Below, piece after piece: positions 11,501 through 24,500 of a stretch of 64,000 bases of DNA. The stretch lies in assembly GCA_947579665.1 (NCBI GenBank), contig OX388349.1:76078841-76142840 (forward strand), given 5' to 3'. The notes beneath the pieces were generated by a model that saw only the letters and a list, made by a program, of their open reading frames with translations, ran no database searches and was not told where the DNA came from. The stretch is from Sympetrum striolatum (taxonomy: Eukaryota; Arthropoda; Insecta; Odonata; Libellulidae). A program made the position numbers and the translations under genes. How positions within the stretch are numbered: position 1 is the stretch's first letter; each line of letters opens with the position of its first letter.

Positions 11501-12560
11501 ATGACGACATTGGGGAGAGAGTACATTCAGGAAAAAATAAGTACAAAATGCATAGTAATTAAGATTTTACATAGCTTAATTTGCTATAAATAGTCCTTTT
11601 GTTTACCATTGTTCCAAATATTAATTAATTTGCTCTTATTTCTTACAGTCTCTCCTTCGCTCTTATTTAGTTCACCTCTCGTCAAACGAACTGGACTGGG
11701 ACCAAACCATGACGAAGAGACTGATGACAACATTGTGGAAAGAGTACAACCAGGAAAAAATAAGTACAAAATGCATAGTAATTAAGATTTTACATAGCTT
11801 AATTTGCTGTAAATAGCCCTTTTCTTTGCCATTGTTCCAAATATTAATAAATTTGCTCTTATTTCTTACAGTCTCTCCTTCGCTCTTATTTAGTCCACTC
11901 TTGTCGAACGAACGGGACTGGGACCAAACCATGACAAAGAGACTGATGACGACCTTGGGGAGAGAGTACAACCAGGAAACAATAAGTACAAAATGCATAG
12001 TAATTAAGATTTTACATAGTTTAATTTGCTGTAAATAGTCCTTTTGTTTAACATTGTTCCAAAAATAATTCATTTGCTCTTATTTCCTATAGTCTCACCT
12101 TCGCTCTTATTTAGTTCACCTCTCGTCTAACGAACGGGACTGGGACCAAACCATGACGAAGGGACTGATGACGACATTGGGGAGAGAGTACAACCAGGAA
12201 AGAATAAGTACAAAATGCATAGTAATTAAGATTTAACATAGTTTAATTTGCTATAAATAGTCCTTTTGTTTGCCATTGTTCCAAATATTAATTCATTTGC
12301 TCTTATATCTTACAGTCTCTCCTTCGCTCCTATATAGTTCACCTCTCCTCTAACGAACGGGACTGGGACCACACCATGATGAAGAGACTGATGACGACCT
12401 TGCGGAGAGAGTACAACCAGGAAAGAATAAGTACAAAATCATAGTAATTAAGATCTTACATAGTTTAATTTGCTGTTAATTGTCCTTTTGTTTGCCATTG
12501 TTCCAAATATTAATTCATTTGCTCTTATTCCTGACAGTCTCTCCTTCGCTCTTATTTAGT
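5560..12560 (+). repeat. Super-unit S, copy 1
   Basis: About 31 monomers occur in an order that returns in S2, S3 and S4. Markers in order are the CCATTGGTCC unit (6,480), the TACATTCAGG unit (6,842), the GAGCGACCGGG unit (8,115), the CCAACGTTTGGG unit (9,230) and the GAACGGTACAGGG unit (9,682). The offset to S2 is 13,145-13,146 at the start, 13,815 between about 8,482 and 9,820, and 13,146 again from about 10,934. S1 lacks three monomers just before 8,482 and retains three after 10,020 that S2 and S3 lack. It also lacks the truncated monomer seen in the other copies, because 11,826-12,038 is a fusion across it. Confidence 0.85.
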
Positions 12561-15500
12561 TCACCTCTCGTCGAACGAACGGGCCTGGGACCAAACCATG
12601 ACGAAAAGACTGATGACGACCTTGGGAAGAGAGTACAACCAGGAAAGAATAAGTACAAAATGCATAGTAATTAAGATTTTAAATAGTTTAATTTGCTGTA
12701 AATAGTCCTATTGTGTGCCATTGTTACAAATATTAATTCATTTGCTCTTATTTCTTACAGTCTCTCCTTCGCTCCTATTTAGTTCACCTCTCGTCGAACG
12801 AACGGGACTGGGACCAAACCATGAGGAAGAGACTGATGACGAACTTGGGGAGAGAGTACAACCAGGAAAGAATAAGTACAAAATGCATAGTAATTAAGAT
12901 TTTTAAATAATTTAATTTGCTGTAAATAGTCCTTTTGTTATCCATTGTTCAAATATTAATTCTTTTGCTCTTATTTCTTACTGTCACTCCTTCGCTCTTA
13001 TGTAGTTCACCTCTCGTCGAACGAACGGAACTGGAACTAAACCATGACGAAGAGACTGATGACCACCTTGGGGAGAGAGTAGAACCAGGAAAGAATAAGT
13101 ACAAAATGCATAGTAATTAAGATTTTATATAGTTTAATTTGCTGTAAATAGTCCTTTTGTTTGCCATTGTTCCAAATATTAATTAATTTGCTCTTATTTT
13201 TACAGTCTCTCCTTCGCTCTTATTTAGTTCACTTGTCGTCCATCGAACGGGACTGGGACCAAACCATGACGAAGAGACTGATGACGACCCTGGGGTGAGA
13301 GTGCAACCAGGAAAGAATAAGTACAAAATGCATAGTAATTAAGATTTTACATAGATTAATTTGCTGTAAATAGTCCTTTTGTTTGCCATTGTTACAAATA
13401 TTAATTCATTTGCTCTTATTTCTTACAGTCTCTCCTTCGCTCTTATTTAGTTCACCTCTCGTCGAAAGAACGGGACTGGGACGAAACCATGTCGAAGAGA
13501 CTGATGACGACCTTGGGGAGAGAGTACAACCAGGAAAGAATAAGAACAAAATGCATAGTAATTAAGATTTTACATAATTTAATTTGCTGTAAATAGTCCT
13601 TTTGTTTGCCATTGTTCCAAATATTAATTCATTTGCTCTTATTTCTTACAGTCTCTCCTTCGCTCTTATTTAGTTCACCTCTCATCGAACAAATGGGACT
13701 GGGACCAAACCATGACGAAGAGACTGATGACGACATTGGGGAGAGTACAACCAGGAAAGAATAAGTACAAAATGCATAGTAATTAAGATTTTACATAGTT
13801 TAATTTGCTATAAATAGTCCTTTTGTTTGCCGTTGTTCCAAATATTAATCGATTTGCTCTTATTTCTTAAAGTCCCCCCTTTCGCTCTGATTGAGTTCAC
13901 CTCTCGTCGAACGAATGGGACTGGGACAAAACCATGACGAAGGGACTGATGACGACATTGGGGAAAGAGGACAACCAGGAAAGAATAAGTACAAAATGCA
14001 TAGTCATTAAGATTTTACATAGTTTAATTTGCTATAAATAGTCCTTTTTTTTGCGATTGTTCCAAATATTAATTCATTTGCTCTTATTTCTTACAGTCTC
14101 TCCTTCGCTCTTATTTAGTTCACCTCTCGTCGAACGAACTGGACTGGGACAAAACCATGACCAAGAGACTGATGACGACATTGCGGAGAGAGTACAACCA
14201 GGAAAGAATAAGTACAAAATGCATAGTAATTATTATTTTACATAGTTTAATTTGCTGTAAATAGTCCTTTTGTTTGTCATTGTTCCAAATATTAGTTAAA
14301 TTGCTCTTTCTTTCTTACAGTCTCTCCTTCGCTCTTATCTAGTTCACCTCTTGTCGAACGAACGGGACTGGGACCAAACCATGACGAACAGACTGATGAC
14401 GACATTGGGGAGAGAGTACAACCAGGAATGAATAAGTACAAAATGCATAGTAATTAAGATTTTACATAGTTTAATTTGCTATAAATAGTCCTTTTGTTTG
14501 CCATTGTTCCAAATATTAATTCATTTGCTCTTATTTCTTACAGTCTCTCCTTCGCTCTTATTTAGTTCACCTCTCGTCGAAAGATCGGGACTTGGACCAA
14601 ACCGTGACGAAGAGACTGATGACGACCTTGGGGAGAGAGTACAACCAGGAAAGAATAAGTACAAAATGCATAGTAATTAAGATTTTACATAGTTTAATTT
14701 GCTGTAAATAGTCCTTTTGTTTAACATTGTTCCAAAAATTAATTCATTTGCTCTTATATCCTATAGTCTCACCTTCGCTCTTATTTAGTTCACCTCTCGT
14801 CTAACGAACGGGACTGGGACCAAACCATGACGAAGAGACTGATGACGACCTTGGGGAGAGAGTACAACCAGGAAAGAATAAGTAAAAATGCATAGTAATT
14901 AAGATTTTACATAGTATAATTTGCTGTAAATAGTCCTTTTGTTTGCCATTGTTCCAAATATTAATTCATTTGCTCTTATATCTTACAGTCTCTCTTTCGC
15001 TCCTATATAGTTCACCTCTCCTCTAACGAACGGGACTGGGACCACACCATGACGAAGAGACTGATGACGACCTTGCGGAGGGAGTACAACCAGGAAAGAA
15101 TAAGTACAAAATGCATAGTTATTAAGATTTTACATAGTTTAATTTGCTGTTAATAGTCCTTTTGTTTGCCATTGTTCCAAATATTAATTCATTTGCACTT
15201 ATTTCTTACAGTCTCTCCTTCGCTCTTATTTAGTTCACCTCTCGTCTAACGAACGGGACTGGGACCAAATCATGTTGAAGAGACTGATGACGACCTTGGA
15301 GAGAGAGTACAACCAGGAAAGAATAAGTACAAAATTTATTGTAATTAATATTTATTATAGTTTAATTTTTCTGTAAATAATCCTTTTTTGCCATTGTTCC
15401 AAATATTAATTAATTTGCTCTTATTTCTTACTGTTTCTCCTTCGCTCCTATATAGTTCACCTCTCCTCTATCGAACGGGACTGGGCCCACACCATGACGA

Positions 15501-15580
15501 AGAGACTGATGACGACCTTGGGAAGAGAGTACAACCAGGAAAGAATAAGTACAAAATGCATAGTAATTAAGATTTTAAAT
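12561..15580 (+). repeat. Super-unit T, copy 1
   Basis: Thirteen to fourteen monomers match T2 at a constant offset of 20,788 and T3 at 30,959. Markers include CGGAACTGGAACTAAACC (13,026), the AGAACAAAATGC unit (13,545), the two-base-shortened GGGGAGAGTAC unit (13,738), the C-run unit (13,874) and the TTGCGATTG unit with GACCAAGAGAC (14,053). The switch from S to T occurs inside one monomer near 12,558, which starts like S2 at 25,770 and ends like T2 at 33,360. Confidence 0.85.
13874..13879 (+). repeat. C-run monomer variant (T1 example)
   Basis: The pyrimidine stretch reads AAAGT, six C, then TTTCGCTCTGATTG, in place of CAGTCTCTCCTTCGC. The acceptor-like CAG is lost. The same unit occurs at 34,662, 44,833 (five C), 55,986 and 63,046. 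It always follows the monomer with the two-base-shortened GGGGAGAGTAC, so it is a reliable marker of T-type order, including inside E1 and E2. Confidence 0.85.
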
Positions 15581-15932
15581 AGTTTAATTTGCTGTAAATA
15601 GTCCTTTTGTTTGCCATTGTTCCAAATATTAATACATTTGCTCTTATTTCTTACAGTCTCTCCTTCGCTCCTATTTAGTTCACCTCTCGTCGAACGAACA
15701 GGACTGGGACCAAACCATGAGGAAGAGACTGATGACGAACTTGGGGAGAGAGTACAACCAGGAAAGAATAAGTACAAAATGCATAGTACTTAAGATTTTT
15801 AAATAATTTAATTTGCTTTAAATAGTCCTTTTGTTTGCCATTGTTCAAATATTAATTCATTTGCTCTTATTTCTTACTGTCACTCCTTCGCTCTTATTTA
15901 GTTCACCTCTCGTCGAACGAACGGGACTGGGA

Positions 15933-16445
15933 CTAAACCATGACGAAGAGACTGATGACCACCTTGGGGAGAGAGTAGAACCAGGAAAGAATAAGTACAA
16001 AATGCATAGTAATTAAGATTTTATATAGTTTAATTTGCTGTAAATAGCTCTTTTGTTTGCCATTGTTCCAAATATAAAATAATTTGCTCTTATTTCTTAC
16101 TGTCTCTCCTTCGCTCTTATTTAATTTACCTGTCATCCATCGAATGGGACTGGGACCAAACCTTATGAAGAGATTGATGACGACCCTGGGGAGAGAGTGC
16201 AACCAGGCATGAATAAGTACAAAATGCATAGTAATTAAGATTTTACATAGTTTAATTTGCTGTAAATAGTCCTTTTGTTTGCCATTGTTCCAAATATTAA
16301 TTAATTTGCTCTTATTTCTTACAGTCTCTCCTTCGCTCTTATTAAGTTCATCTCTCGTCGAACGAACGGGACTGGGACCCAACCATGACGAAGAGACTGA
16401 TGACGACATTGGGGAGAGAGTACAACCAGGTAAGAATAAGTACAA
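15933..16445 (-). other. Longest minus-strand open stretch, 170 codons (not called as a gene)
   Basis: This stretch crosses more than two monomers. It is open because the 16,053 monomer lacks bases near 16,160, which keeps one frame open across units. The homologous stretch lies at 51,131-51,643. It begins at TTG and has no recognisable domain. Minus-strand frames of 96-106 codons occur in many monomers as the antisense of the same repeat, so this is best explained as a by-product of the repeat composition. Confidence 0.25.
16427..16433 (+). other. Canonical 5' splice-donor-like variant in block V1
   Basis: The core ends in CAG with GTAAGAATAAG following. The same variant is found at the homologous position in two later copies, near 46,731 and 51,628. 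It therefore marks one monomer lineage copied along with its block, rather than three independent changes. Confidence 0.35.
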
Positions 16446-16730
16446 AATGCATAGTAATTAAGATTTTATATAGTTTAATTTGCTGTAAATAGTCCTTTTG
16501 TTTGCCATTGTTCCAAATATTAATTAATTTGCTCTTATTTCTTACACTCTCTCCTTCGCTCTTATTTAGTTCACCTGTCGTCCATCGAACGGGACTGGGA
16601 CCAAACCGTGACGAAGAGACTGATGACGAACCTGGGGTGAGAGTGCAACCAGGAATGAATAAGTACAAAATGCAAAGTAATTAAGATTTTCCATAGTTTA
16701 TTTTGCTGTAAATAGCTCTTTTGTTTGCCA

Positions 16731-17159
16731 TTGTCCTTAAATATTAATTAATTTGCTCTTATTTCTTACTGTCTCTCCTTCGCTCTTATTTAGTTCACCT
16801 GTCATCCATCGAATGGGACTGGGACCAAACCGTGATGAAGAGAATGATGACGACCCTGGGGAGAGAGTGCAACCAGGCATGAATAAGTACAAAATGCATA
16901 GTAATTAAGATTTTACATAGTTTAATTTGCTGTAAATAGTCCTTTTGTTTGCCATTGTTCCAAATATTAATTACTTTGCTCTTATTTCTTACTGTCTCTC
17001 CTTCGCTCTTATTTAGTTCACCTGTCATCCATCGAATGGGACTGGGACCAAACAGTGACGAAGAGAATGATGACGACCCTGGGGAGTGAGTGCAACCAGA
17101 AAAGAATAAGTACAAAATGCATAGTAATTAAGATTTTACATAGTTTAATTTGCTATAAA
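16731..17159 (+). repeat. Two S-type monomers inserted between V1 and U2
   Basis: These units have the CACCTGTCATCCATCGAATGG variant with GAGAATGATGACG. They match about 10,490-10,900 in S1, including TTGTCCTTAAATATT and GGGGAGTGAGTG. They show that small groups of S monomers also occur outside the S blocks. Confidence 0.75.
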
Positions 17160-18537
17160 TAGTCCTTTTGTTTGCCATATTTCCAAATATTAATTCATTT
17201 GCTCTTATTTCTAACAGTCTCTCCTTCGCTCTTATTTAGTTCACCTCTCGTCGAAAGATCGGGACTTGGACCAAACCGTGACGAAGAGACTGATGACGAC
17301 CTTGGGGAGAGAATACAACCAGGAAAGAATAAGTACAAAATGCATAGTTATTAAGATTTTACATAGTATAAGTTGCTGTAAATAGTCCTTTTGTTTAACA
17401 TTGTTCCAAAAATAATTCATTTGCTCTTATTTCCTATAAACTCACCTTCGCTCTTATTTAGTTCACCTCTCGTCTAACGAACGGGACTGGGACCAAACCA
17501 TGACGAAGAGACTGATGACAACCTTGCGGAGAGAGTACAACAAGGAAAGAATAAGTACAAAATCATAGTAATTAAGATTTTACATAGTTTAATTTGCTGT
17601 TAATAGTCCTTTTGTTTGCCATTGTTCCAACTATTAATTCATTTGCTCTTATTTCTTACAGTCTCTCCTTCGCTCTTATTTAGTTCACCTCTCGTCTAAT
17701 GAACGGGACTGGGACCAAATCATGTTGATGAGACTGATGACGACCTTGAGGAGAGAGTACAACCAGGAAAGAATAAGTACAAAATGCATTGTAATTAATA
17801 TTTATTATAGTTTAATTTTTCTGTAAATAATCCTTTTTTTGCCATTGTTCCAAATATTAATTAATTTGTTCTTATTTCTTACTGTTTCTCCTTCGCTCTT
17901 ATTTAGTTCACCTCTCGTCGAACGAACGGGCCTGGGACCAAACCATGACGAAGAGACTGATGACGACCTTGGGAAGAGAGTACAACCAGGAAAGAATAAG
18001 TACAAAATGCATAGTAATTAAGATTTTAAATAGTTTATATTGCTGTAAATAGTCCTTTTGTTTGCCATTGTTCCAAATATTAATTAATTTGCTCTTATTT
18101 CTTACAGTCTCTCCTTCACTCTTATTTAGTTCACCTCTCGTCTAACGAACGGGACAGGGACCAAACCATGACGAAGAGACTGATGACGACCTTGGGGAGA
18201 GAGTACAACCAGGAAAGAATAAGTACAAAATGCATAGTAATTAAGATTTTACATAGTTTAATTTGCTGTAAATAGTCCTTTTGTTAACCATTGTTCAAAT
18301 ATTAATTCATTTGCTCTTATTTCTTACTGTCACTACTTCGCTTTTATTTAGTTCACCTCTCGTCGAACGAACGGGACTGGGACAAAACCATGACGAAGAG
18401 ACTGATGACCACCTTGGGGAGAGAGTAGAACCAGGAAAGAATAAGTACAAAATGCATAGTAATTAAGATTTTATATAGTTTAATTTGCTGTAAATAGTCC
18501 TTTTGTTGGCCATTGTTCCAAATATTAATTAATTTTC
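17160..18537 (+). repeat. Block U2 (mosaic copy of 2,007-3,384)
   Basis: Both ends match U1 at an offset near 15,154, including TTTATATTGCTG at 18,034. Near 17,515 a TTTAACATTG-type monomer switches to the 3' part of a GCGGAG-type monomer, which removes one unit. From about 17,640 to 18,020 the sequence instead matches 1,390-1,750 at an offset near 16,266, with the GTCTAATG and TTGATGAGAC variants. This is a clear internal recombinant. Confidence 0.75.
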
Positions 18538-21500
18538 TCTTATTTCTTACAGTCTCTCCTTCGCTCTTATTTAGTTCACCTCTCGTCGAACAAACGGGAC
18601 TGGGACCAAACCATGACGAAGAGACTGATGACGACCCTGGGGTGAGAGTGCAACCAGGAAAGAATAAGTACAAAATGCATAGTAATTAAGATTTTACATA
18701 GTTTAATTTGCTGTAAATAGTCCTTTTGTTTGCCATTGTTCCAAATATTAATTAATTTGCTCTTATTTCTTACAGTCTCTCCTTCGCTCTTATTTAGTTC
18801 ACCTCTCGTCGAAAGAACGGGACTGGGACTAAATCATGACGAAGAGACTGATGACGACCTTGGGGAGAGAGTGCAACCAGGAAAGACTAAGTACAAAATG
18901 CATAGTAGTTAAGATTTAACATAGTTTAATTTGCTATAAAGAGTCCTTTTGTTTGCCATTGTTCCAAATATTAATTAATTTGCTCTTATTTCTTACAGTC
19001 TCTCCTTCGCTCTTATTTAGTTCACCTCTCGTCGAAAGAACGGGACTGGGACCAAACCATGAGGAAGAGACTGATGACGACCTTGGGGAGAGAGTACAAC
19101 CAGAAAAGAATAAGTACAAAATGCATAGTAATTAAGATTTTACATAGTTTAATTTGCTGTAAATAGTCCTTTTGTTTGCCATTGTTCCATATATTAATTC
19201 ATTTGCACTTATTTCTTAATGTCTCTCCTTCGCTCTTATTTAGTTCATCTCTCGTCCAACGAACGGGACTGGGACTAAACCATGACGAAGAGACTGATGA
19301 CGACCTTGGGGAGAGAGTACAACCAAGAATGAATAAGTACAAAATGCATAGTATTTAAGATTTTACATAGTTTAATTTGCTGTAAATAGTCCTTTTGTTT
19401 GCCATTGTTCCAAATATTAATTAATTTGCTCTTATTTCTTACAGTCTCTCCTTCGCTCTTATTTAGTTCACCTCTCGTCAAAAGAACGGGACTGGGACTA
19501 AATCATGACGAAGAGACTGATGACGACCTTGGGGAGAGAGTGCAACCAGGAAAGACTAAGTACAAAATGCATAGTAGTTAAGATTTTACATAGTTTAATT
19601 TGCTGTAAATAGTCCATTTGTTTGCCATTGGTCCATATATTAACTCATTTGCTCTTATTTCTTAATGTCTCTCTTTCGCTCTTATTTAGTTCATCTCTCG
19701 TCCAATAAACGGGACTGGGACTAAACCATGACGAAGAGACTTATGACGACCTTGGTGAGAGAGTACAACCTTGAAAGAATAAGTACAAAATGCATAGTAA
19801 TTAAGATTTTACATAGTTTAATTTGCTGTATAGAGTCCTCTTGTTTGCCATTGTTCCAAATATTAATTAATTTGATCTTATTTCTTACCGTCTCTCCTTC
19901 GCTCTTATTTAGTTCACCTCTCGTCCAACGAAAGGGACTGGGACTAAACCATGACGAAGAGACTGATGACGACATTGGGGAGAGAGTACATTCAGGAAAG
20001 AATAAGTACAAAATGCATAGTAATTAAGATTTTACATAGTTTAATTTGCTATTAATAGTCCTTTTGTTTGCCATTGTTCCAAATATAAATTAATTTGCTC
20101 TTATTTCTTACAGTCTCTCATTCGCTCTTATTTAGTTCACCTCTCGTCGAACGAACGGGACTGGAACCAAACCATGACGAAGAGACTGATGACGACATTG
20201 GGGAGAGAGTACAACCAGGAAAGAATAAGTACTAAATGCATAGTAATTAAGATCTTACATAGTTTAATTTGCTATAAATAGTCCTTTTTTTTGCCATTGT
20301 TCCAAATATTAATTCATTTGCTCTTATTTCTTATAGTCTCTCCTTCGCTCTTATTTAGTTCACCTCTCGTCGAAAGATTGGGACTTGGACCAAACCGTGA
20401 CGAAGAGACTGATGACGACCTTGGGGAGAGAGTACAACCAGGAAAGAATAAGTAAAAATGCATAGTAATTAAGATTTTACATAGTTTAATTTGCTGTAAA
20501 TAGTCCTTTTCTTTGCCATTGTTCCAAATATTAATTCATTTGCTCTTATATCTTACAGTCTCTCCTTCGCTCCTATATAGTTCACCTCTCCTCTAACAAA
20601 CGGGACTGTGACCACACCATGACGAAGAGACTGATGACGACCTTGGGGAGAGAGTGCAACCAGGAGAGACTAAGTACAAAATGCATAGTAGTTAAGATTT
20701 TACAATATTTAATTTGCTGTAAATAGTCCTTTTGTTTGCCATTGTTCCATATATTAATTCATTTGCTCTTATTTCTTAATGTCTCTCTTTCGCTCTTATT
20801 TAGTTCATCTCTCGTCCAACGAACGGGACTGGGACTAAACCATGACGAAGAGACTTATGACGACCTTGGGGAGAGAGTACAACCTGGAAAGAATAAGTAC
20901 AAAATGCATAGAAATTAAGATTATACATAGTTTAATTTGCTGTATATAGTCCTCTTGTTTGCCATTGTTCCAAATATTAATTAATTTGCTCTTATTTCTT
21001 ACCGTCTCTCCTTCGCTCTTATTTAGTTCACCTCTCGTTCAACGAAAGGGACTGGGACTAAACCATGACGAAGAGACTGATGACGACATTGGGGAGAGAG
21101 TACATTCAGGAAAGAATAAGTACGAAATGCATAGTAATTAAGATTTTACATAGTTTAATTTGCTATAAATTGTCCTTTTGTATGCCATTGTTCCAAATAT
21201 TAATTAATTTGCTCTTATTTCTTACAGTCTCTCCTTCGCTCTTATTTAGTTCACCTCTCGTCGAGCGACCGGGACTGGGACCAAACCATGACGAAGAGAC
21301 TGATGACGACATTGGGGAGAGAGTACAACCAGGAAAGAATAAGTACAAAATGCATAGTAATTAAGATTTTAAATAGTTTAATTTGCTGTAAATAGTCCTT
21401 TTGTTTGCCATTGTTCCAAATATTAATTCATTTGCTCTTATTTCTAACAGTCTCTCCTTCGCTCCTATTTAGTTCACCTCTCCTCGAACGAACGGGACTG

Positions 21501-24500
21501 GGACCAAACCATGAGGATGAGACTGATGACGAACTTGGGGAGAGAGTACAACCAGGAAAGAATAAGTACAAAATGCATAGTAATTAAGATTTTACATAGT
21601 TTAATTTGCTGTAAATAGTCCTTTTGTTTGCCATTGTTCAAATATTAATTCATTTGCTCATATTTCTTACTGTCACTCCTTCGCTCTTATTTAGTTCACC
21701 TCTCGTCGAACGAACGGGACTGGGACTAAACCATGACGAAGAGACTGATGACCACCTTGGGGAGAGAGTAGAACCAGGAAAGAATAAGTACAAAATGCAT
21801 AGTAATCAAGATTTTACATAGTTTAATTTGCTGTAAATAGACCTTTTGTTATCCATTGTTCCTAATATTAATTCAGTTGCACTTATTTCTTACAGTCTCT
21901 CCTTCGCTCTTATATAGTTCACCTCTTGTCGAACGAATGGGACTGGGACCAAACCATAACGAAGAGACTGATGACGACCTTGGGGAGAGAGTACAACCAG
22001 GAAAGAATAAGTACAAAATGCATAGTAATTAAGATTTTATATAGTTTAATTTGCTGTAAATAGCTCTTTTGTTTGCCATTGTCCTCAAATATTAATTAAT
22101 TTGCCCTTATTTCTTACTGTCTCTCCTTCGCTCTTATTTAGTTCACCTGTCATCCATCGAATGGGACTGGGACCAAACCGTGATGAAGAGAATGATGACG
22201 ACCCTGGGGAGAGAGTGCAACCAGGCATGAATAAGTACAAAATGCATAGTAATTAAGATTTTACATAGTTTAATTTGCTGTAAATAGTCCTTTTGTTTGC
22301 CATTGTTCCAAATATTAATTACTTTGCTCTTATTTCTTACTGTCTCTCCTTCGCTCTTATTTAGTTCACCTGTCATCCATCGAATGGGACTGGGACCAAA
22401 CCGTGACGAAGAGAATGATGACGACCCTGGGGAGAGAGTGCAACCAGAAAAGAATAAGTACAAAATTCATAGTAATTAAGATTTTACATAGTTTAATTTG
22501 CTGTAAATAGTCCTTTTGTTTGCCATTGTTCCAAATATTAATTAATTTGCTCTTATTTCTTACTGTCTCTCCTTCGCTCTTATTTAGTTCACCTGTCATC
22601 CATCGAACGGGACTGGGACGAAACCATGAGGAAGAGACTGATGACGACCTTGGGGAGAGAGTACAACCAGGAAAGAATAAGTACAAAATGCATAGTTATT
22701 AAGATTTTACATAGTTTAATTTGCTGTTAATAGTCCTTTTGTTTTCCTTTGTTCCATATATTAATTCATTTGCACTTATTTCTTAATGTCTCTCCTTCAC
22801 TCTTATTTAGTTCATCTCTCGTCCAACGAACGGGACTGGTACTAAACCATGATGAAGAGACTGATGACGACCTTGGGGAGAGAGTACAACCAGGAAAGAA
22901 TAAGTACAAAATGCATAGTATTTAAGATTTTTAATAGTTTCATTTGCTGTAAATAGTCCTTTTGTTTGCCATTGTTCCATATATTAATTCATTTGCTCTT
23001 ATTTCTTAATGTCTCTCTTTCGCTCTTATTTAGTTCATCTCTCGTCCAACGTTTGGGACTGGGACTAAACCATGACGAAGAGACTTATGACGACCTTGGG
23101 GAGAGAGTACAACCTGGAAAGAATAAGTACAAAATGCATAGTAATTAAGATTATACATAGTTTAATTTGCTGTATATAGTCCTCTTGTTTGCCATTGTTC
23201 CAAATATTAATTAATTTGCTCTTATTTCTTACAGTCTCTCCTTCGCTCCTATTTAGTTCACCTCTCGTCGAACGAACGGGACTGGGACCAAACCATGAGG
23301 AAGAGACTGATGACGAACTTGGGGAGAGAGTACAACCAGGAAAGAATAAGTACAAAATGCATAGTAATTAAGATTTTTAAATAATTTAATATGCTGTAAA
23401 TAGTCCTTTTGTTGCCATTGTTCCGAATATTAATTCATTTGCTCTTATTTCTTACAGTCTCTCCTTCGCTCTTATTTAGTTCACCTCTCGTCTAACGAAC
23501 GGTACAGGGACCAAACCATGACGAAGAGACTGATGACGACCTTGGGGAGAGAGTACAACCAGGAAAGAGTAAGTACAAAATGCATAGTAATTAAGATTTT
23601 ACATAGTTTAATTTGCTATAAATAGTCCGTTTGTTTGCCATTGTTCCAAATATTAATTCATTTGCTCTTATTTCTTACAGTCTCTCGTTCGCTCCTATTT
23701 AGTTCACCTCTCGTTGAACAAACGGGACTTGGACCAAACCATGAGGAAGAGACTGATGACGAACTTGGGGAGAGAGTACAACCAGGAAAGAATAAGTACA
23801 AAATGCATAGTAATTAAGATTTTACATAGTTTAATTTGCTGTAAATAGTCCTTTTGTTTGCCATTGTTCAAATATTAATTAATTTGCTCTTATTTCTTAC
23901 TGTCTCTCCTTCGCTCTTATTTAGTTCACCTGTCATCCATCGAATGGGACTGGGACCAAACAGTGACGAAGAGAATGATGACGACCCTGGGGAGTGAGTG
24001 CAACCAGAAAAGAATAAGTACAAAATTCATAGTAATTAAGATTTTACATAGTTTAATTTGCTGTAAATAGTCCTTTTGTTTGCCATTGTTCCAAATATTA
24101 ATTAATTTGCTCTTATTTCTTACAGTCTCTCCTTCGCTCTTATTTAGTTCACCTCTCGTCGAAAGAACGGGACTGGGACGAAACCATGAGGAAGAGACTG
24201 ATGACGACCTTGGGGAGAGAGTACAACCAGGAAAGAATAAGTACAAAATGCATAGTAATTAAGATTTTACATAGTTTAATTTGCTGTAAATAGTCCTTTT
24301 GTTTTCCATTGTTCCATATATTAATTCATTTGCACTTATTTCTTAATGTCTCTCCTTCGCTCTTATTTAGTTCATCTCTCGTCCAACGAACGGGACTGGG
24401 ACCAAACCATGACGAAGAGACTTATGACGACCTTGGGGAGAGAGTACAACCTGGAAAGAATAAGTACAAAATGCATAGTAATTAAGATTATACATAGTTT

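Larger units (their letters stand above)
15581..16730 (+). repeat. T flank V1 (copies near 46.5 kb and 50.8-51.9 kb)
   Basis: Monomers at 15,611, 15,831, 16,053, 16,279 and 16,502 match 50,809, 51,029, 51,250, 51,477 and 51,700 at an offset of 35,198. The T3 side keeps only the last two (46,570 and 46,793), so three monomers are missing there. Distinctive variants are TTTAATTTACC, CTTATGAAGAGATTG, TTATTAAGTTCATC and the GTAAGA donor-like change. Confidence 0.8.
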
